A stretch of DNA of 21,858 nucleotides from Dissophora ornata (Eukaryota > Mortierellomycota > Mortierellomycetes > Mortierellales > Mortierellaceae), in NCBI GenBank assembly GCA_025201705.1, contig MU617140.1, positions 1 to 21,858 on the forward strand. Reading direction: 5' to 3'. Below the pieces are notes generated by a model that worked only from the letters and a program-made list of their open reading frames with translations, was not told where the DNA came from and did not search any database. Position 1 is the stretch's first letter. Every line of letters starts with the position of its first letter. Made by a program: the position numbers and the translations under genes. Positions 9,834-19,944 of the stretch are shown here, piece by piece.

Positions 9834-9937
9834 CCTCATTAAGGGCGACGAACATATTTCAGAATTTTTTGAATTCCCTATTATTGTAAAAACTTGAAAT
9901 TTATCGGGACGATTTTGGCTGACAATCGTCCCGATAA
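9834..9937 (-). repeat. Right terminal inverted repeat with palindromic tip
   Basis: This repeat holds the 27-bp core (9834-9860) matching the left end, then an AT-rich spacer, then a perfect 14-bp hairpin at 9901-9937: TTATCGGGACGATT, loop TTGGCTGAC, AATCGTCCCGATAA. It begins 37 nt after the apparent stop codon of the Fanzor-type pseudogene, so the 3' end of the gene, the terminal repeat and the hairpin are nearly contiguous. Confidence 0.8.
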
Positions 9938-10590
9938 TCCGAGACGGGAGAATAGAGGTGTTTGTTTTGGTGAGGCACAAACATGTGGCTTTACTATACC
10001 ATAATGAGTTGTGAGGATCTGATTATGTTTATGTGTTGTGCGCCAAAAAAAAAATTTTGCACGACTGTGCGGGGCCTAGTTTCATTGTCGTTTCGGATGG
10101 TCCCCTGGAAGAAGAAGAATCCAAGGCTATCGATCGGCAACATTCCACACAGGCTAAAACCAAGAGGAATGATGAGAGAGAAGGGCAAGAAGAACGGAAA
10201 AAAAGGCCTCTCTTCATCGTCTTTGTTGGAATAGATGGATCTGATAAATCCAAGAAAACAAGTCGGCGGGTAAAGTCTGCATGCATTTGAGCGATGCTCT
10301 TTTCTTTTCACCATGACGCACGGGTCAGGGGCTGATTACATGCGCAATTGAATTATCCTACGGCGAGAAGCTTACTGCACTTTGAGTGGTGACAGTTGGA
10401 GTGGGACGAATAATCATGGAGTCTTGACTATTGACCATTGGCATGCATTGTGCAACAACAAACAACATTCGGGGGTTTTTTTCTTTTGGAGCAAGTGGTG
10501 TCTTTAAGTGTCATGACAGACAGACGTTTATCGTTGAAAAAAAAATTAAGACTCTACATAAGCATTTTTAAACTTTCTGAGGGTGTGTAT
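9938..10590. other. Intergenic region without a recognised gene
   Basis: This lies between the right end of the element and the 3' end of the GPI-anchored protein gene on the minus strand. Short open frames here are rich in Lys/Glu because of A-rich sequence (10040-10240) and resemble no family I know. No clear poly(A) hexamer for the minus-strand gene was found. Confidence 0.45.
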
Positions 10591-11349
10591 CTAGAGGAAC
10601 AACGAGTAGACTGCACTGGCCATGACGGTAAAGGGAACGATGGCGCCGAGAGAGGCCTGGTAGGAGCCCAGCGAGGCCTTGGTAGAGCCGGTCGAACTCG
10701 TGACGGTGCTGGTTGAGCCAGTGGTGGAGGACGTCGAAGCGCCTGCGCTCGTGGTGACGGTGGAGGAGGAGGTAACAGTGCTACTGGCAGTCTTGGTGGT
10801 TGACGTCTTGGCGGTGGACGTGGTTGTTGTGTTGCCAGACCCAGCGGCGGTAGTGCCAGAAGTCGGCCAATTCGTGATGCCGAGAGCACCCTCGCAGCCG
10901 GCGCTGCTGTCACCCATGTTGCAGACCTTTCCCAGAGCATGGCAGAAACGAATGCACCAGCGCCCGGTATCAGGCTCGAGCAACTCAACAAAGACAGGAT
11001 ATCCGGTGGCAACGTTGTCACCGGAATCGGCGTGGATGTCATACTGTCCACCTCCATCGCTCTTGAGCATGCCCACGCTAGTATCGTTCATCAAGCCCCA
11101 GGCTTGGACGTAGTCGGTCGTGGTCTCGAAATTCTTGGAGACGAAAAAGCTGCTAGGAAGAAGCTCCGGGGTGCCGTCTGTGCACTGGACATGGCCATCT
11201 TGCTGAGTGTCGCCAATGATTTTGCCGGCAGGAGGGAGGATAAGGCACACCAGCCCTGTTGCGACATCGATGCGGACGGTGTTGACGGCCTCGCTGGCCA
11301 TCAAGCCGAGGCTGAGGAGGGAGAGAGTGGAGAGGATGGTGAGACGCAT
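10591..11349 (-). CDS. Secreted, probably GPI-anchored surface protein of a fungal Cys-containing family
   Basis: This is a single-exon gene of 252 aa. I chose the ATG at 11349 because it places a classic signal peptide at the start (MRLTILSTLSLLSLGLMASEA, cleavage near residue 21); an in-frame ATG 34 codons upstream would bury it. The mature domain (about 22-160) has six Cys (35, 56, 132, 136, 143, 152). It also carries the pieces CLILPP, TTDYVQAWG, SDGGGQYD and RWCIRFC. I associate this pattern with secreted proteins frequent in Mucoromycota and some basidiomycetes that have no assigned biochemical role. Residues 164-226 are Ser/Thr-rich, a likely O-mannosylated stalk. The last ~20 residues are hydrophobic (IVPFTVMASAVYSLFL), as in a GPI-attachment signal. 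It would sit at the plasma membrane or in the wall. It is divergent from the chitin deacetylase 2.1 kb away. Family name and function are unknown. Confidence 0.85.
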   Translation of the reverse strand: MRLTILSTLSLLSLGLMASEAVNTVRIDVATGLVCLILPPAGKIIGDTQQDGHVQCTDGTPELLPSSFFVSKNFETTTDYVQAWGLMNDTSVGMLKSDGGGQYDIHADSGDNVATGYPVFVELLEPDTGRWCIRFCHALGKVCNMGDSSAGCEGALGITNWPTSGTTAAGSGNTTTTSTAKTSTTKTASSTVTSSSTVTTSAGASTSSTTGSTSTVTSSTGSTKASLGSYQASLGAIVPFTVMASAVYSLFL

Positions 11350-12780
11350 TGTGAGGGGTAGAAGGTGGTATGAAAGGAGAGAGAAAGGTGATCGCTGGCG
11401 TGGTGGTTGATGCAAAATCCACACCTCGTATTTAAGGAACTTAGCGCGCAATTACCGCGTTTACGCTAGCCACCAAGATCGCCTTGATCGCGTTCCAGTT
11501 CCCGTATGTGTACAATACGTACGTACTTGTGAAATGGCATTGATGCCACCTAATTTTAGAGAGCCCTCCACAAGAACAAAGCAACAAACATCAAATTTTT
11601 GGATCTTTTGGAACACTCTGTGGCAGCAACATTTTTCCGCCTCCTTGGGGGGCGAGTGGACAATAAGCACGCTATTTGATCAGCATGCGTCTCAAAATGG
11701 AAGACCATGTGTCATTTTAGCCGGGTCTAACCTTGAAACACTCTTTCTTTTAATCTTTCTTCGCTTTGAACCTTTGAACTGCTGTGACGATGAAACACTC
11801 ACGTCAGATCCATCGAATGCCTATATATAAATGACAGCTGCACCCAAGTCATTTGCAGTTATTTTCGACTGGAATGAAGGCCAGCTTATAAGGCCGATGA
11901 TACGCGCCTTCCAGACGTTGCAAATCGTGTACAGTACTGTACTGTAGGCTGTCGTACCTGCACTGGAGATCGAGCCTCTCACAAACACATGGAGAAGTGA
12001 GTTCGGCGTATTACAACAGTTTGACTGGGTCCCATACAGAGAAGTGCATGCTTTGACATGAAACAGCCACTCTGGAACCGTTTAATCCCTCGTCTGGGTC
12101 TGTGTCCACGCCTCACTCCCGCGATCCAAATCTAACCAGTTATACCACGTCTTTCTTCTCAGGATTTCCAGATTTCAACAAAGTTTCTTCCACTTTGCCA
12201 TGGACGGCTCAAAGCGCACGGGGGGTAGTCTCCATAGTGAATGGTGCCCACCATTGCCACGCTAATAAGAAATGCTTCTTTGGAGGTTCCAGAATTGTTT
12301 CTAAAATAGATCGACAGCCCCGAAATAAAGCAAGCCAGAAAAAAAGAATTGAATCGACTTTATCAAACTTACAACAAGCAAGAAAGGCTGGGACAGGTAG
12401 TTCCGAGGAACAGATGTGTCGAACGTCTGGCGTCATGAGATGAACGTTATCAAGTGGCCCACAGCACGCTGGGCGTTGCGGCGGGCTGTGTCCAGTGGGG
12501 TTTAATCATCCACATTTAGGTGGCGCTCGAATCCAACCGCTCAAAGGTCCCCAGTTTAGGATTCAAGGTTTGGATTACGTGCATTTGATTGGCCAGTATT
12601 TGCAATTTATTGATTTTACAATTAACGGAAAAAATTTCGCGACGAATCCGTTGCAACGCCCAAGTTCAGGGGGACTACTGCCTCAGGTGAGTGAGACCGG
12701 GGGAGGGGGGGGGGGAGAAGCCCCTTTGTTAGTCTACTAGTTCTTCCCATGTGCAAATATAGCTATTCGAGGCACGCATG
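11350..12780. other. Divergent intergenic region, proximal part
   Basis: No gene is recognised. Features seen: a TATATATAAA at 11821-11830 (plus) with no supported gene downstream; a 14-bp perfect palindrome GTACAGTACTGTAC at 11929-11942; and a G-rich run at 12699-12715. The stretch 12630-12690, read on the minus strand as CAGTAGTCCCCCTGAACTTG and onward, looks like a transposon terminus. I could not find its partner. Confidence 0.4.
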
Positions 12781-12782
12781 AC

Positions 12783-13074
12783 ATGCGTTGCGCTGTGGAG
12801 GTGTGTTACCAAGACGACAACGATGCAGTTCTGCCGTTACTGCGAGTCTATTTTTTTTTCTTCGGTGCAGCGCCACAGGCATCGCCGCTGGACGAGTGTT
12901 GCCAAGATGATGATGATACAGTTCTTCCGCTTTAACGACCTTCTTTTTTTGTTTATTTAGCGCAACACCACAGGCATTGCGCCGCTGGAGGTGTGTTCCC
13001 CAAGGCGATGATGATACAGTTCTGCCGCTTTTTGCGACCTTTGTCTTTTTTTTTCTCGCTGCAACACTGCAGGA
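12783..13074. repeat. Three imperfect tandem copies of a ~97-bp repeat
   Basis: The copies are 12783-12880, 12881-12975 and 12976-13074. Each has the same order of blocks: GCG/GCTGGAGG/TGTGTT, CCAAG, GATGATGATACAGTTCT or close, CCGCTTT, a T-rich run, and a CAACACCACAGGC-type ending. Sequence identity is moderate, with small indels, so the array is old. It ends about 280 bp before the chitin deacetylase TATA box. The minus strand stays open through all three copies, giving a ~32-residue periodic peptide. I do not treat that as a gene. Confidence 0.85.
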
Positions 13075-13353
13075 GTGCAACAATGTCCGCGGTTTGTCTT
13101 GCCCTGCAGGCCTATATTTACACTAGCTTGCGCCCCCCAGCGCCTAATGTGCGACTGCCTGTATTATATATTAATACATCAATTTTAATTGGATTTGCCG
13201 GGGGATTTGCCACTGCTTTTTAGTCTACAAGGGAAAATTTACATGCAGGAAGTCCAACAGAGCAAGGCACACACACCCACAATGACCATTAATAGATTAG
13301 TGTTTGTCCATCTGGACACGGGGCAGGGTGTGTCCACTCTCAAACAGCAGCCA

Positions 13354-13362
13354 TATATAAAG
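13354..13362 (+). promoter_or_regulatory. TATA box of the chitin deacetylase gene
   Basis: TATATAAAG lies 110 nt before the start codon. It is followed by a C/T-rich leader (CTCTCCTTCACTGCGACATC and CATCCATCCACCCACC), the usual arrangement for a highly expressed fungal secretory gene. A start site near 13390 and a leader of about 80 nt are inferred. Confidence 0.65.
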
Positions 13363-13471
13363 GCAATACAGCTGCACTGTTGGAGTAAAAACTCGACTCT
13401 CCTTCACTGCGACATCCCTCTTCCTCTCGCTTAACCACGCGCTCCCATCCATCCATCCACCCACCATCATC

Positions 13472-14943
13472 ATGATCTCTCTTCAAAGCGCCGCTGCCCT
13501 GGCGACAATCCTGGTGGCCACAGTCAATGCTGCAACCACCACCGGCAGCTACTTGCCCCAGACATCCCCCACCTACCTCCCCACCTTCCCTGCTCAGCCT
13601 GGTGTTGTCACTTCATGGCCCCCAGCTAACGCCTCAGCACCCTTGCCCTCTGGCGCTCTCTCCACCGCCTCCTTCACCTTGACTGGATACCCCACCCCTA
13701 ACCAGCCTGTTGCCAACGCTGCCACGGACGTCAACATTGTGGCTGTCATGAAGACCATCGACTGGACCAAGGTCCCCAGCGCTCCCATCACCAATGACAC
13801 CTATGCTGCCACCTACCCTGCCAGTGACCCTTACTGCTGGTGGTATGTTAACTTTCGCTCGTTCAATTCGTTCAATTCGTTCAAAATTATGATTGCTCTC
13901 AAATTTCGCCAAGGCCCTTTTCCCGTTGCCAACAAACAGCCTTTTCTTTTTTTATTAATATTTATTTACATGTTGCTTGTAATTTACCCGACAGGACACA
14001 CGGTTTGTGCACAACACCCAAGATCACCTACATTCCCGAGGATATCACCATCTGCCCTGAGGCAGGTACCTGGGGATTGACATACGATGACGGTCCCATG
14101 TACTACTACCCCGTCACCGCTGAAAACTCAAAGTGGGCGGAACCCAACTTGTACGACTTCTTGCTCAACCACAACAACCAGAAGGCCAACTTGTTCTACA
14201 TTGGATCCAAGATTGTGGGTGCCACTGCAGCAGCTCAGCGCGGACTCAACGACGGACACACCATCTGTGTCCACACCTGGTCTCACCCCGTGATGACCAG
14301 CCTTACAAACGCTGAGGTCGTTGCCGAATTCTACTACTCGTTGAGAATGATCAAGGAGACCCTCGGTATTACGCCCAAGTGCTGGCGCCCACCATATGGT
14401 GATGTCGACGATCGTGTCCGTGCCATCGCTTGGCAGATGGGCATGCGTACCATCATCTGGGACCAGGATACCAATGACTGGAACATCAACGGTGACCAGG
14501 TTGCCCCCGGAGCTGGCGCCATCACCTACGCCACTGCCAACGCCACCGTCGAGGGATGGATTAAGAACCGCGAGGATGGCAACGACACCACTCACGGCCA
14601 TATCACTTTGGAGCACGAGTTGTCGAACGCTACCATTACCTTGACCGAGTTCTGGTTGCCTACCATCCAGAAGTTGTACCAGACCATGCCCGCCACCGCC
14701 TGTAACAACATTGCCCAGCCTTACTGGGAGGAGAACTTCATTTACCCCATCCAGGGCACTGTAGCAGTCAGCACCAACGGATCGACCACTGGCACCAAGG
14801 CCCCATCGACCGGTGGATCCAGCACCGTCTCCGGCTCCACAACAACTTCCACTCCTACTGTGAAGGTCAACGCCGCCGGCCAGGTTCAGATCATGACCTC
14901 TGCCTTGGGCCTGATCGTCGCGGCCGTTGCCTTGGTTCTCTAA
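13472..14943 (+). CDS. Chitin deacetylase, secreted and probably GPI-anchored (two exons)
   Basis: The enzyme removes acetyl groups from chitin GlcNAc residues to give chitosan at the cell wall; it is a metal-dependent carbohydrate esterase family 4 (NodB) enzyme. Exons are 13472-13842 and 13995-14943, with a 152-nt intron (gtatgt...cag). Joining completes Trp124 and restores a YCWWTHGLC motif, giving 439 aa. A signal peptide covers residues 1-20 (ends VNA). All five NodB motifs are present: TYDDGP 153-158 (base Asp155, metal Asp156), HTWSH with His217 and His221, RPPYG 255-259, DTNDW 282-286, and LEHE with His331. The C-terminus is Ser/Thr-rich (about 385-415) and then hydrophobic (LGLIVAAVALVL), indicating GPI attachment near NAAG. 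Several N-glycosylation sequons (NAS, NDT, NAT) are visible. Nothing suggests damage. Which paralogue it is cannot be told. Confidence 0.97.
13858..13884 (+). repeat. Three 9-bp tandem units in the chitin deacetylase intron
   Basis: The unit CGTTCAATT is repeated, with the third copy diverging, inside the single intron just after the donor. It is a minor slippage repeat. Confidence 0.7.
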
Positions 14944-15039
14944 GGTGGCGGTTCTGTCCTCGTTACATATATGCTGGTTATTTTTGTAACAGACCGTTAT
15001 GTGATCTTATATAAGCGTTAGCGCCGACTACCATAATAG

Positions 15040-15045
15040 AATAAA
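15040..15045 (+). terminator. Poly(A) signal of the chitin deacetylase gene
   Basis: AATAAA occurs 97 nt after the stop codon in AT-rich sequence and is followed by a T-containing stretch. It is the only canonical hexamer in the near 3' region. Confidence 0.6.
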
Positions 15046-15590
15046 AATCGAGCAATACTTCCTAATCTCTATCCTGAACAGAATGCCTTTTGGAGTAGCA
15101 CGCCAAGCTTTATTTCGTGACGATGGCTGTACTGGGCGATCGTAACAGGCGCCTAGGTGAGGCGTCGCTGATCGAACGCACTTTTGGTGCTTTCAATCTG
15201 GGAGGCAAAGATATTATGCGAACGTGTTAGTGATTGTCACGTTGAGGGGCATGTCGACAAGAGCCGACGAAGCCGCGCCACCACAGTTGTGCTGGTGGCA
15301 ATGGCCATCCATGATCCATCCATCCACAGGTGAGCAGCACGTGATGCAGCGGGACCAAGTGGAGGTGGATCAGAGATTAATGTTGCTTGGCACACAATGA
15401 TCACACACAATGATATCGTCGTCATTATTATTTTCTCTCCGCAGTCCTGAGCGAAGAAAGTCAAGAAACTCTCGACTTTCTCACTCTGCGCATTATTAAG
15501 CCCGTACCAACACTGTTTGTTTTTTCTTGCCCATTCATTTTTTTTTAATTTTTCATTCCTTTTCCGCAACCACATTCGTCTTGTTTCTCG
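15046..15590. other. Intergenic region between chitin deacetylase and the kinase
   Basis: No gene is recognised. The right part (from about 15500) is T/C-rich and probably holds the kinase promoter and transcription start. The open frames present look like shadows of composition. Confidence 0.4.
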
Positions 15591-15600
15591 CACCGCACCT

Positions 15601-15847
15601 GTAAGTCTTGGCTTGCAGCAATCAGCAATCCCCTCAATTCCCCGTTCCCGGATATCCTGTCACAGAGAAACGGTCGAGACGGCTGCTGACTCTCCTGTTT
15701 CTACCGTGTCTTTCTTTTCTTTCCTCCCCCCTCCCACTCTTTTCTTCCCCACACCAGCTTTTTCTTTCTTCGTCTGTTCTACACGCCGCAGCCCCCTCCC
15801 TCGCCTCCTCTTTAAAAGAATCCTCTCTCTCTCTCTCTCTCTCGCAG
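15601..15847 (+). other. Probable 5'UTR intron of the kinase gene
   Basis: A perfect donor GTAAGT at 15601 and a long pyrimidine tract with a (CT)n repeat at 15825-15843 ending in CGCAG at 15847 define a 247-nt intron. It lies 30 nt before the kinase start codon. There is no start codon in a competing good context just before the acceptor. It was inferred from consensus only. Confidence 0.6.
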
Positions 15848-15877
15848 AGACACACACACGATATACAGGCATAGCAG

Positions 15878-18800
15878 ATGGCACCCTTACTTGAGCAGCT
15901 CAAGAACTTTATCCGTCACGGCAAGAGTGGCAAAGATATGAAACCTCGGGACTCGGGAGCGTCTGTCCACATGTCTTCACATCAGCAGAGCGCCTCTTCC
16001 TGCGCACTTGGCGGCACGGGATCAATTAAATCCAAATCCCGGGCCGGTTCCCGAGCTGGGTCCAGAAACCCTTCGCCCTCCAGGACTGCAGCAGAGCAAC
16101 AACGCAACGCCGAGGCTCTGGAGGGTCATAACGCCGCAGTCGCCAGTGGTGGGAACGGCGCGAACTTTAACAACACTAACACGGAGGCGGCGTCAAGGAT
16201 TGTTGCAGAAGAGAAGCAACAGAAGAGCAAGATGCCATCCTACGCAGGATTGGAACGTTACAGATTGGTCGAGAAGATGGGCGAGTAAGTCCTTTTGTTC
16301 TTTTCACACGGTGCATTGTTTGTCTTCAGAGGGCGATACAGAAAAAAAAAAAAAAAAAAAAAAAAAATGAGAGAGCAGCATATGCATGCAGTTACAGACA
16401 GACGAACGGGGAGAAGAATTCTGTTGGGTTGTTATTCGTTAACTTTTTGGGTTTCGTGAAAGAAACGGTCCTTTTTTCTTTTTTTCTTTTTTTTTCTCCC
16501 GAGAGCAATGAGATTGGAAGATTGGCCACATACAATGCAGACCCATGTGCACACACTATCAGGATCTATGGAGCGTGGCGATGCATATGTGTGCATGTGT
16601 ATTTTTTTTTTGTTGATGTTGTTGTTGTTGGAGTGTCGTTCGCCCCCCCATCCTCCTCCTTCCCGTTGAATGTTTTCACGACTCCTTGTTGGAACGGTGC
16701 AGGAGAGAGCAGCAACAGAAAAAACAATCAAGCAATCAAGCGAGACAGCGATCGTGGCTCACAGAATTGTTTATTCTTGATATCGACATGTTCTTATTTC
16801 TGAGAAAGCGGCCCTAGAGAAATACAAAACGTGAAAAGCACGAGGGTTTGTCCATTTGGAAAGGAGAGTGAAAAAAAAACCCCCCCTCCCCCAACTGCTA
16901 GCAATGAACCAGCTGCGTCATTGCCGTCATCGGCGCTCGTCATCAACACCCTCTCCAGCGGACTTTCAAACCGCCCAAACGCATCGCCGTGATCCGGGGT
17001 GATCGCGGCGTTGACGCAAAAGCGGAGAGAGAGAGAGCGGGCGAGAAAGGGAGCATCAAAAGGGGGCGTTCACCCCTCCTCTAGTCTTACGAGCTGATAA
17101 GGATCAAACACTAACCATTCAGCTCCGTCATTGTCTGTCTGAACCCAACCAATCAACCAATCAATCTATCAATAGTGGTGCGTTCAGCAATGTCTACAAG
17201 GCGTACGATACAAAGATGGATCGCCTGGTTGCCGTCAAGGTCGTCCGCAAGTTTGAGCTCAATGCCCATCAGGTGTGTTATCCTTGGTAACTTTTTGATC
17301 GCATGGAGAATCAATACTTGGCGATGATAAAGAGGAGTAGAGTGCAGACCAACTACCCCTAGTGGACGTGGACAAAGGGATCATTAGCACATCTCATCTT
17401 TAAACGCCACAGAGTACAGGACAGGAGTGGGGGGTTTTTTTTTATTTTTTTTATTTTATTCTATTTTTTTTATTATTTTTTTTGGCGGAAGAGGCCATTA
17501 TACTTGATTCGGTATTGGTGGACCGCGCGCGCTTGATTTCACATGCCTTTACACTATCTCCTCTGTGCTCTGTGGCACAGCGAACCACCGTCAGGAAGTT
17601 GCAACTGGCCATGCACAAAGTGAGAACAATGGACTCTTACAACAAAGATACTAGGGACACCAGGAGGGAGTGAACTCGCATGGATTTTGGGATACTACAA
17701 AGAATATCTCAAGAAAAAAAAAACTTGCTAGAGAACGTACATACTCACATTCTTGTAACCGTGCCGTGGAACGCCGCCGTCCTCTGCTCTCAAACGTCAA
17801 TCTTGCATCCTACAGAATAAGCATCTCCATCGCGACATGAAAAAGAAGCCTCGCGTCACAGAGGTCAGCATTCCAAGGATATATGTTTCACTATTTGCCA
17901 TCCTTCCATCACACTTTGTCATCTCCGTTGCGTTTTCTCATCTCTCCCTATTCAAAACACAGTCGAAAGCCACCTAGAGAATGGACATTGCCTTGCTGAC
18001 GCTATGTTTCCTTCCCACCCTCATTTTTTTTTCTGCCATACGTTACTAGCGTGCCAACATTCTCAAAGAGGTTCAGATCATGCGCCAGTTGAAGCACCCC
18101 GGAATCGTAGAACTGTACGAGTTCACAGAGTCGAATGAGCACTACTTCCTCGTGCTCGAGCTTGCGCCCGGAGGAGAGCTCTTCCATCGGATTGTCAAAC
18201 TTACGTACTTTTCGGAGGAGTTGACGCGTCATGTCATTGTCCAGGTTGCCCATGCCATCCGCTATCTTCACGAGGAAAAGGGAGTCATTCATCGTGATAT
18301 CAAACCTGAAAACATTTTGTTTGAGCCCATCCCCATCATCCCATCCCCACCCGGATCCAAGCCCGATGAGGATGACAAAGAAGATGAGGGTGTGTTCCAG
18401 CCTGGTATCGGAGGTGGTGGAATTGGTCGTGTCAAGATTGCGGATTTCGGATTGTCAAAGGTCGTGTGGAACGAGCAGACGATGACACCCTGCGGTACTG
18501 TCGGATATACAGCGCCCGAGATCGTGAAGGACGAGCGGTATTCTAAATCGGTCGACATGTGGGCCATGGGTTGTGTTCTTTACACGCTCCTTTGTGGCTT
18601 CCCTCCATTCTACGACGAGAGTATTCAGGCATTGACGGAGAAGGTCGCCCGTGGTCAATACACGTTCTTGAGTCCTTGGTGGGACGAGATCTCTGCATCT
18701 GGTAGGTCTTTGCTAAAAAAAAATGACTCTCTGTCATTTTGCAATCCTTGGCGCGCTTCTCGATGAGTCATCTAACAATTTGAAATATCAATTTGACCAT

Positions 18801-19801
18801 TTTTAATAATAGTCAAGGATCTTATCACCCATTTGCTCTGTGTCAACCCAAACGAGCGTTACACTATTGACCAGTTCCTGGATCACCCATGGATCAAGGC
18901 TGGCGAAGTCAAGACTGAAGAAGCTGTTGCAAGTGCCGTTGCAGCCGAGTCGGTCGAGACAACTGTTACAGCTCCCCCAGAGAACAAGTTGCTGAGCAAT
19001 GTTGTGGCCATGACACCCGACTACGGTGCTCCCAGGACTCCCTATAAGCGTAGGGCTGAGAACCCTCTGTCGCCGGGAATTGGACTTAAGGAAGTCTTTG
19101 ATGTCTCGAACGCCGTCCATCGTATGGAGGAGGAGTCCCGTCGTCGCCATGCAACACCACAGGCAGGAGGACTTCATCCATCCGATGCCCTCAGTACTAC
19201 ACCTCGCCAGCACGAGGCTTTCATGTCGCAGTTGAACGAGGAGGACGAGGATGAGGATGATCATTATTCGTACTCTGAAGGTTCGGGATCGATGACGAGT
19301 GACGATGAGGCGGTGGTGTCGAATTTGAGCAATCTCCAGATCAACATCGACAATGGTCGAGAGGGGGGCCAGAGTGCGCAGGAGCTGAAATTGTTGTTGC
19401 AACAGCAGCAGGAATACCAGAAGGCACAGGAGGAGATTGCGGCAGAGCATCATCAAAAATACTTGAAGCAGTCGCAACAGGCAGGACACCCGATACCCAC
19501 TCAAGCCCAGCACACTCTACCAGTGACGACAGCACCGAGTGCGGCGTCAGGAACGACGAATCCTATTGTTGTGAGGGGTAACAATCAAGTTGGACCTTCG
19601 AAATCGAACACCACGATGAGCACTTCGACCTCAGCGTCGACTTTGGCATCGACCTCGACGACCTCGACGACACGTCGTCGTCGTGCAGGGTTTGAGTTGA
19701 ACATGAACCAGGCGACGTTGTTGAACAGGAGGGCTAAGCTACAGCTTCAACTCAACCCGGAGACTATGGTCCAACCGGAGGCACCTGCCCTGGCCGTTTA
19801 A
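15878..19801 (+). CDS. srk1: Srk1/Rck2-type MAPK-activated protein kinase (CAMK group, five exons)
   Basis: This Ser/Thr kinase belongs to the fungal Srk1/Rck2 family, which acts downstream of the Hog1/Sty1 stress MAPK. Exons are 15878-16284, 17176-17272, 17816-17863, 18050-18701 and 18813-19801; introns are 891, 543, 186 and 111 nt. The frames join to 730 aa. Seen: Gly loop GDGAFSNV 135-142, Lys157 in VAVKVV, alpha-C Glu191, HRDIKPEN with catalytic Asp267, DFG 316-318, and APE 339-341. The family-typical insert LFEPIPIIP...GIGGGGIGRVKI lies between subdomains VIb and VII. The activation loop TMTPCGTVGYT has Thr330-Pro, comparable with the p38 site of MAPKAPK2. Exon 3 is only 48 nt and encodes the conserved KKKPRVTE linker. 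The C-terminus has TP sites, GLKEVFDVSNAVHRMEEE, a Gln-rich coiled coil (590-622), and TLLNRRAK (about 702-710), resembling a MAPK docking motif. Confidence 0.93.
16341..16367 (+). repeat. Poly(A) homopolymer in kinase intron 1
   Basis: An uninterrupted A run of about 26 nt sits near the 5' end of the 891-nt first intron. It is likely length-variable and prone to sequencing error. It does not touch coding sequence. Confidence 0.9.
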
Positions 19802-19944
19802 AGAAAACGACAAAAAAAAATATGTGTTGTATCCTATTTCCATTTTGTTCCTTTGTTCCTTTGTTTGAACAAACCCATTCTCGTGTACCAGTAGTTTTTT
19901 TTTTGTGTTGCCCCTTCAAGCCCTGTAATTATTAGCCAGCCTTT

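Larger units (their letters stand above)
5631..9937 (+). mobile_element. Decayed inverted-repeat DNA transposon carrying a Fanzor-type pseudogene
   Basis: The boundaries are set by inverted terminal repeats: left about 5632-5719, right about 9834-9937. They share a perfect 27-bp core plus a diverged outer portion. The interior of about 4.1 kb contains one long, plus-strand, frameshift-riddled coding region. Its 3' end encodes a RuvC/zinc-ribbon nuclease tail of the Fanzor type. Fanzor genes are known passengers of several eukaryotic DNA transposon classes (Bao and Jurka described this for TnpB homologues). I could not identify a separate transposase or a clear target-site duplication, so the superfamily is unassigned. 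Numerous stops, frameshifts and an internal duplication indicate that the copy is inactive. Outer limits are uncertain by tens of bases. Confidence 0.7.

Noticed and set aside
11929..11942. A 14-bp palindrome GTACAGTACTGTAC
   Set aside because: It is perfect but isolated, made of simple GTAC/AGTACT units, with no gene or repeat partner next to it.
12102..12443. A 113-codon plus-strand frame in the intergenic region
   Set aside because: There is no recognisable domain, no signal peptide and no supporting promoter spacing; the composition looks random.
12630..12695. A transposon-end-like sequence (minus strand CAGTAGTCCCCCTGAACTTG)
   Set aside because: It resembles termini of Tc1/pogo-type elements in style, but I found no partner terminus, target-site duplication or transposase nearby.
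17482..17673. A 63-codon frame inside kinase intron 2
   Set aside because: It lies between well-defined splice sites, and including it would break the conserved kinase sequence joining exon 2 to exon 3.
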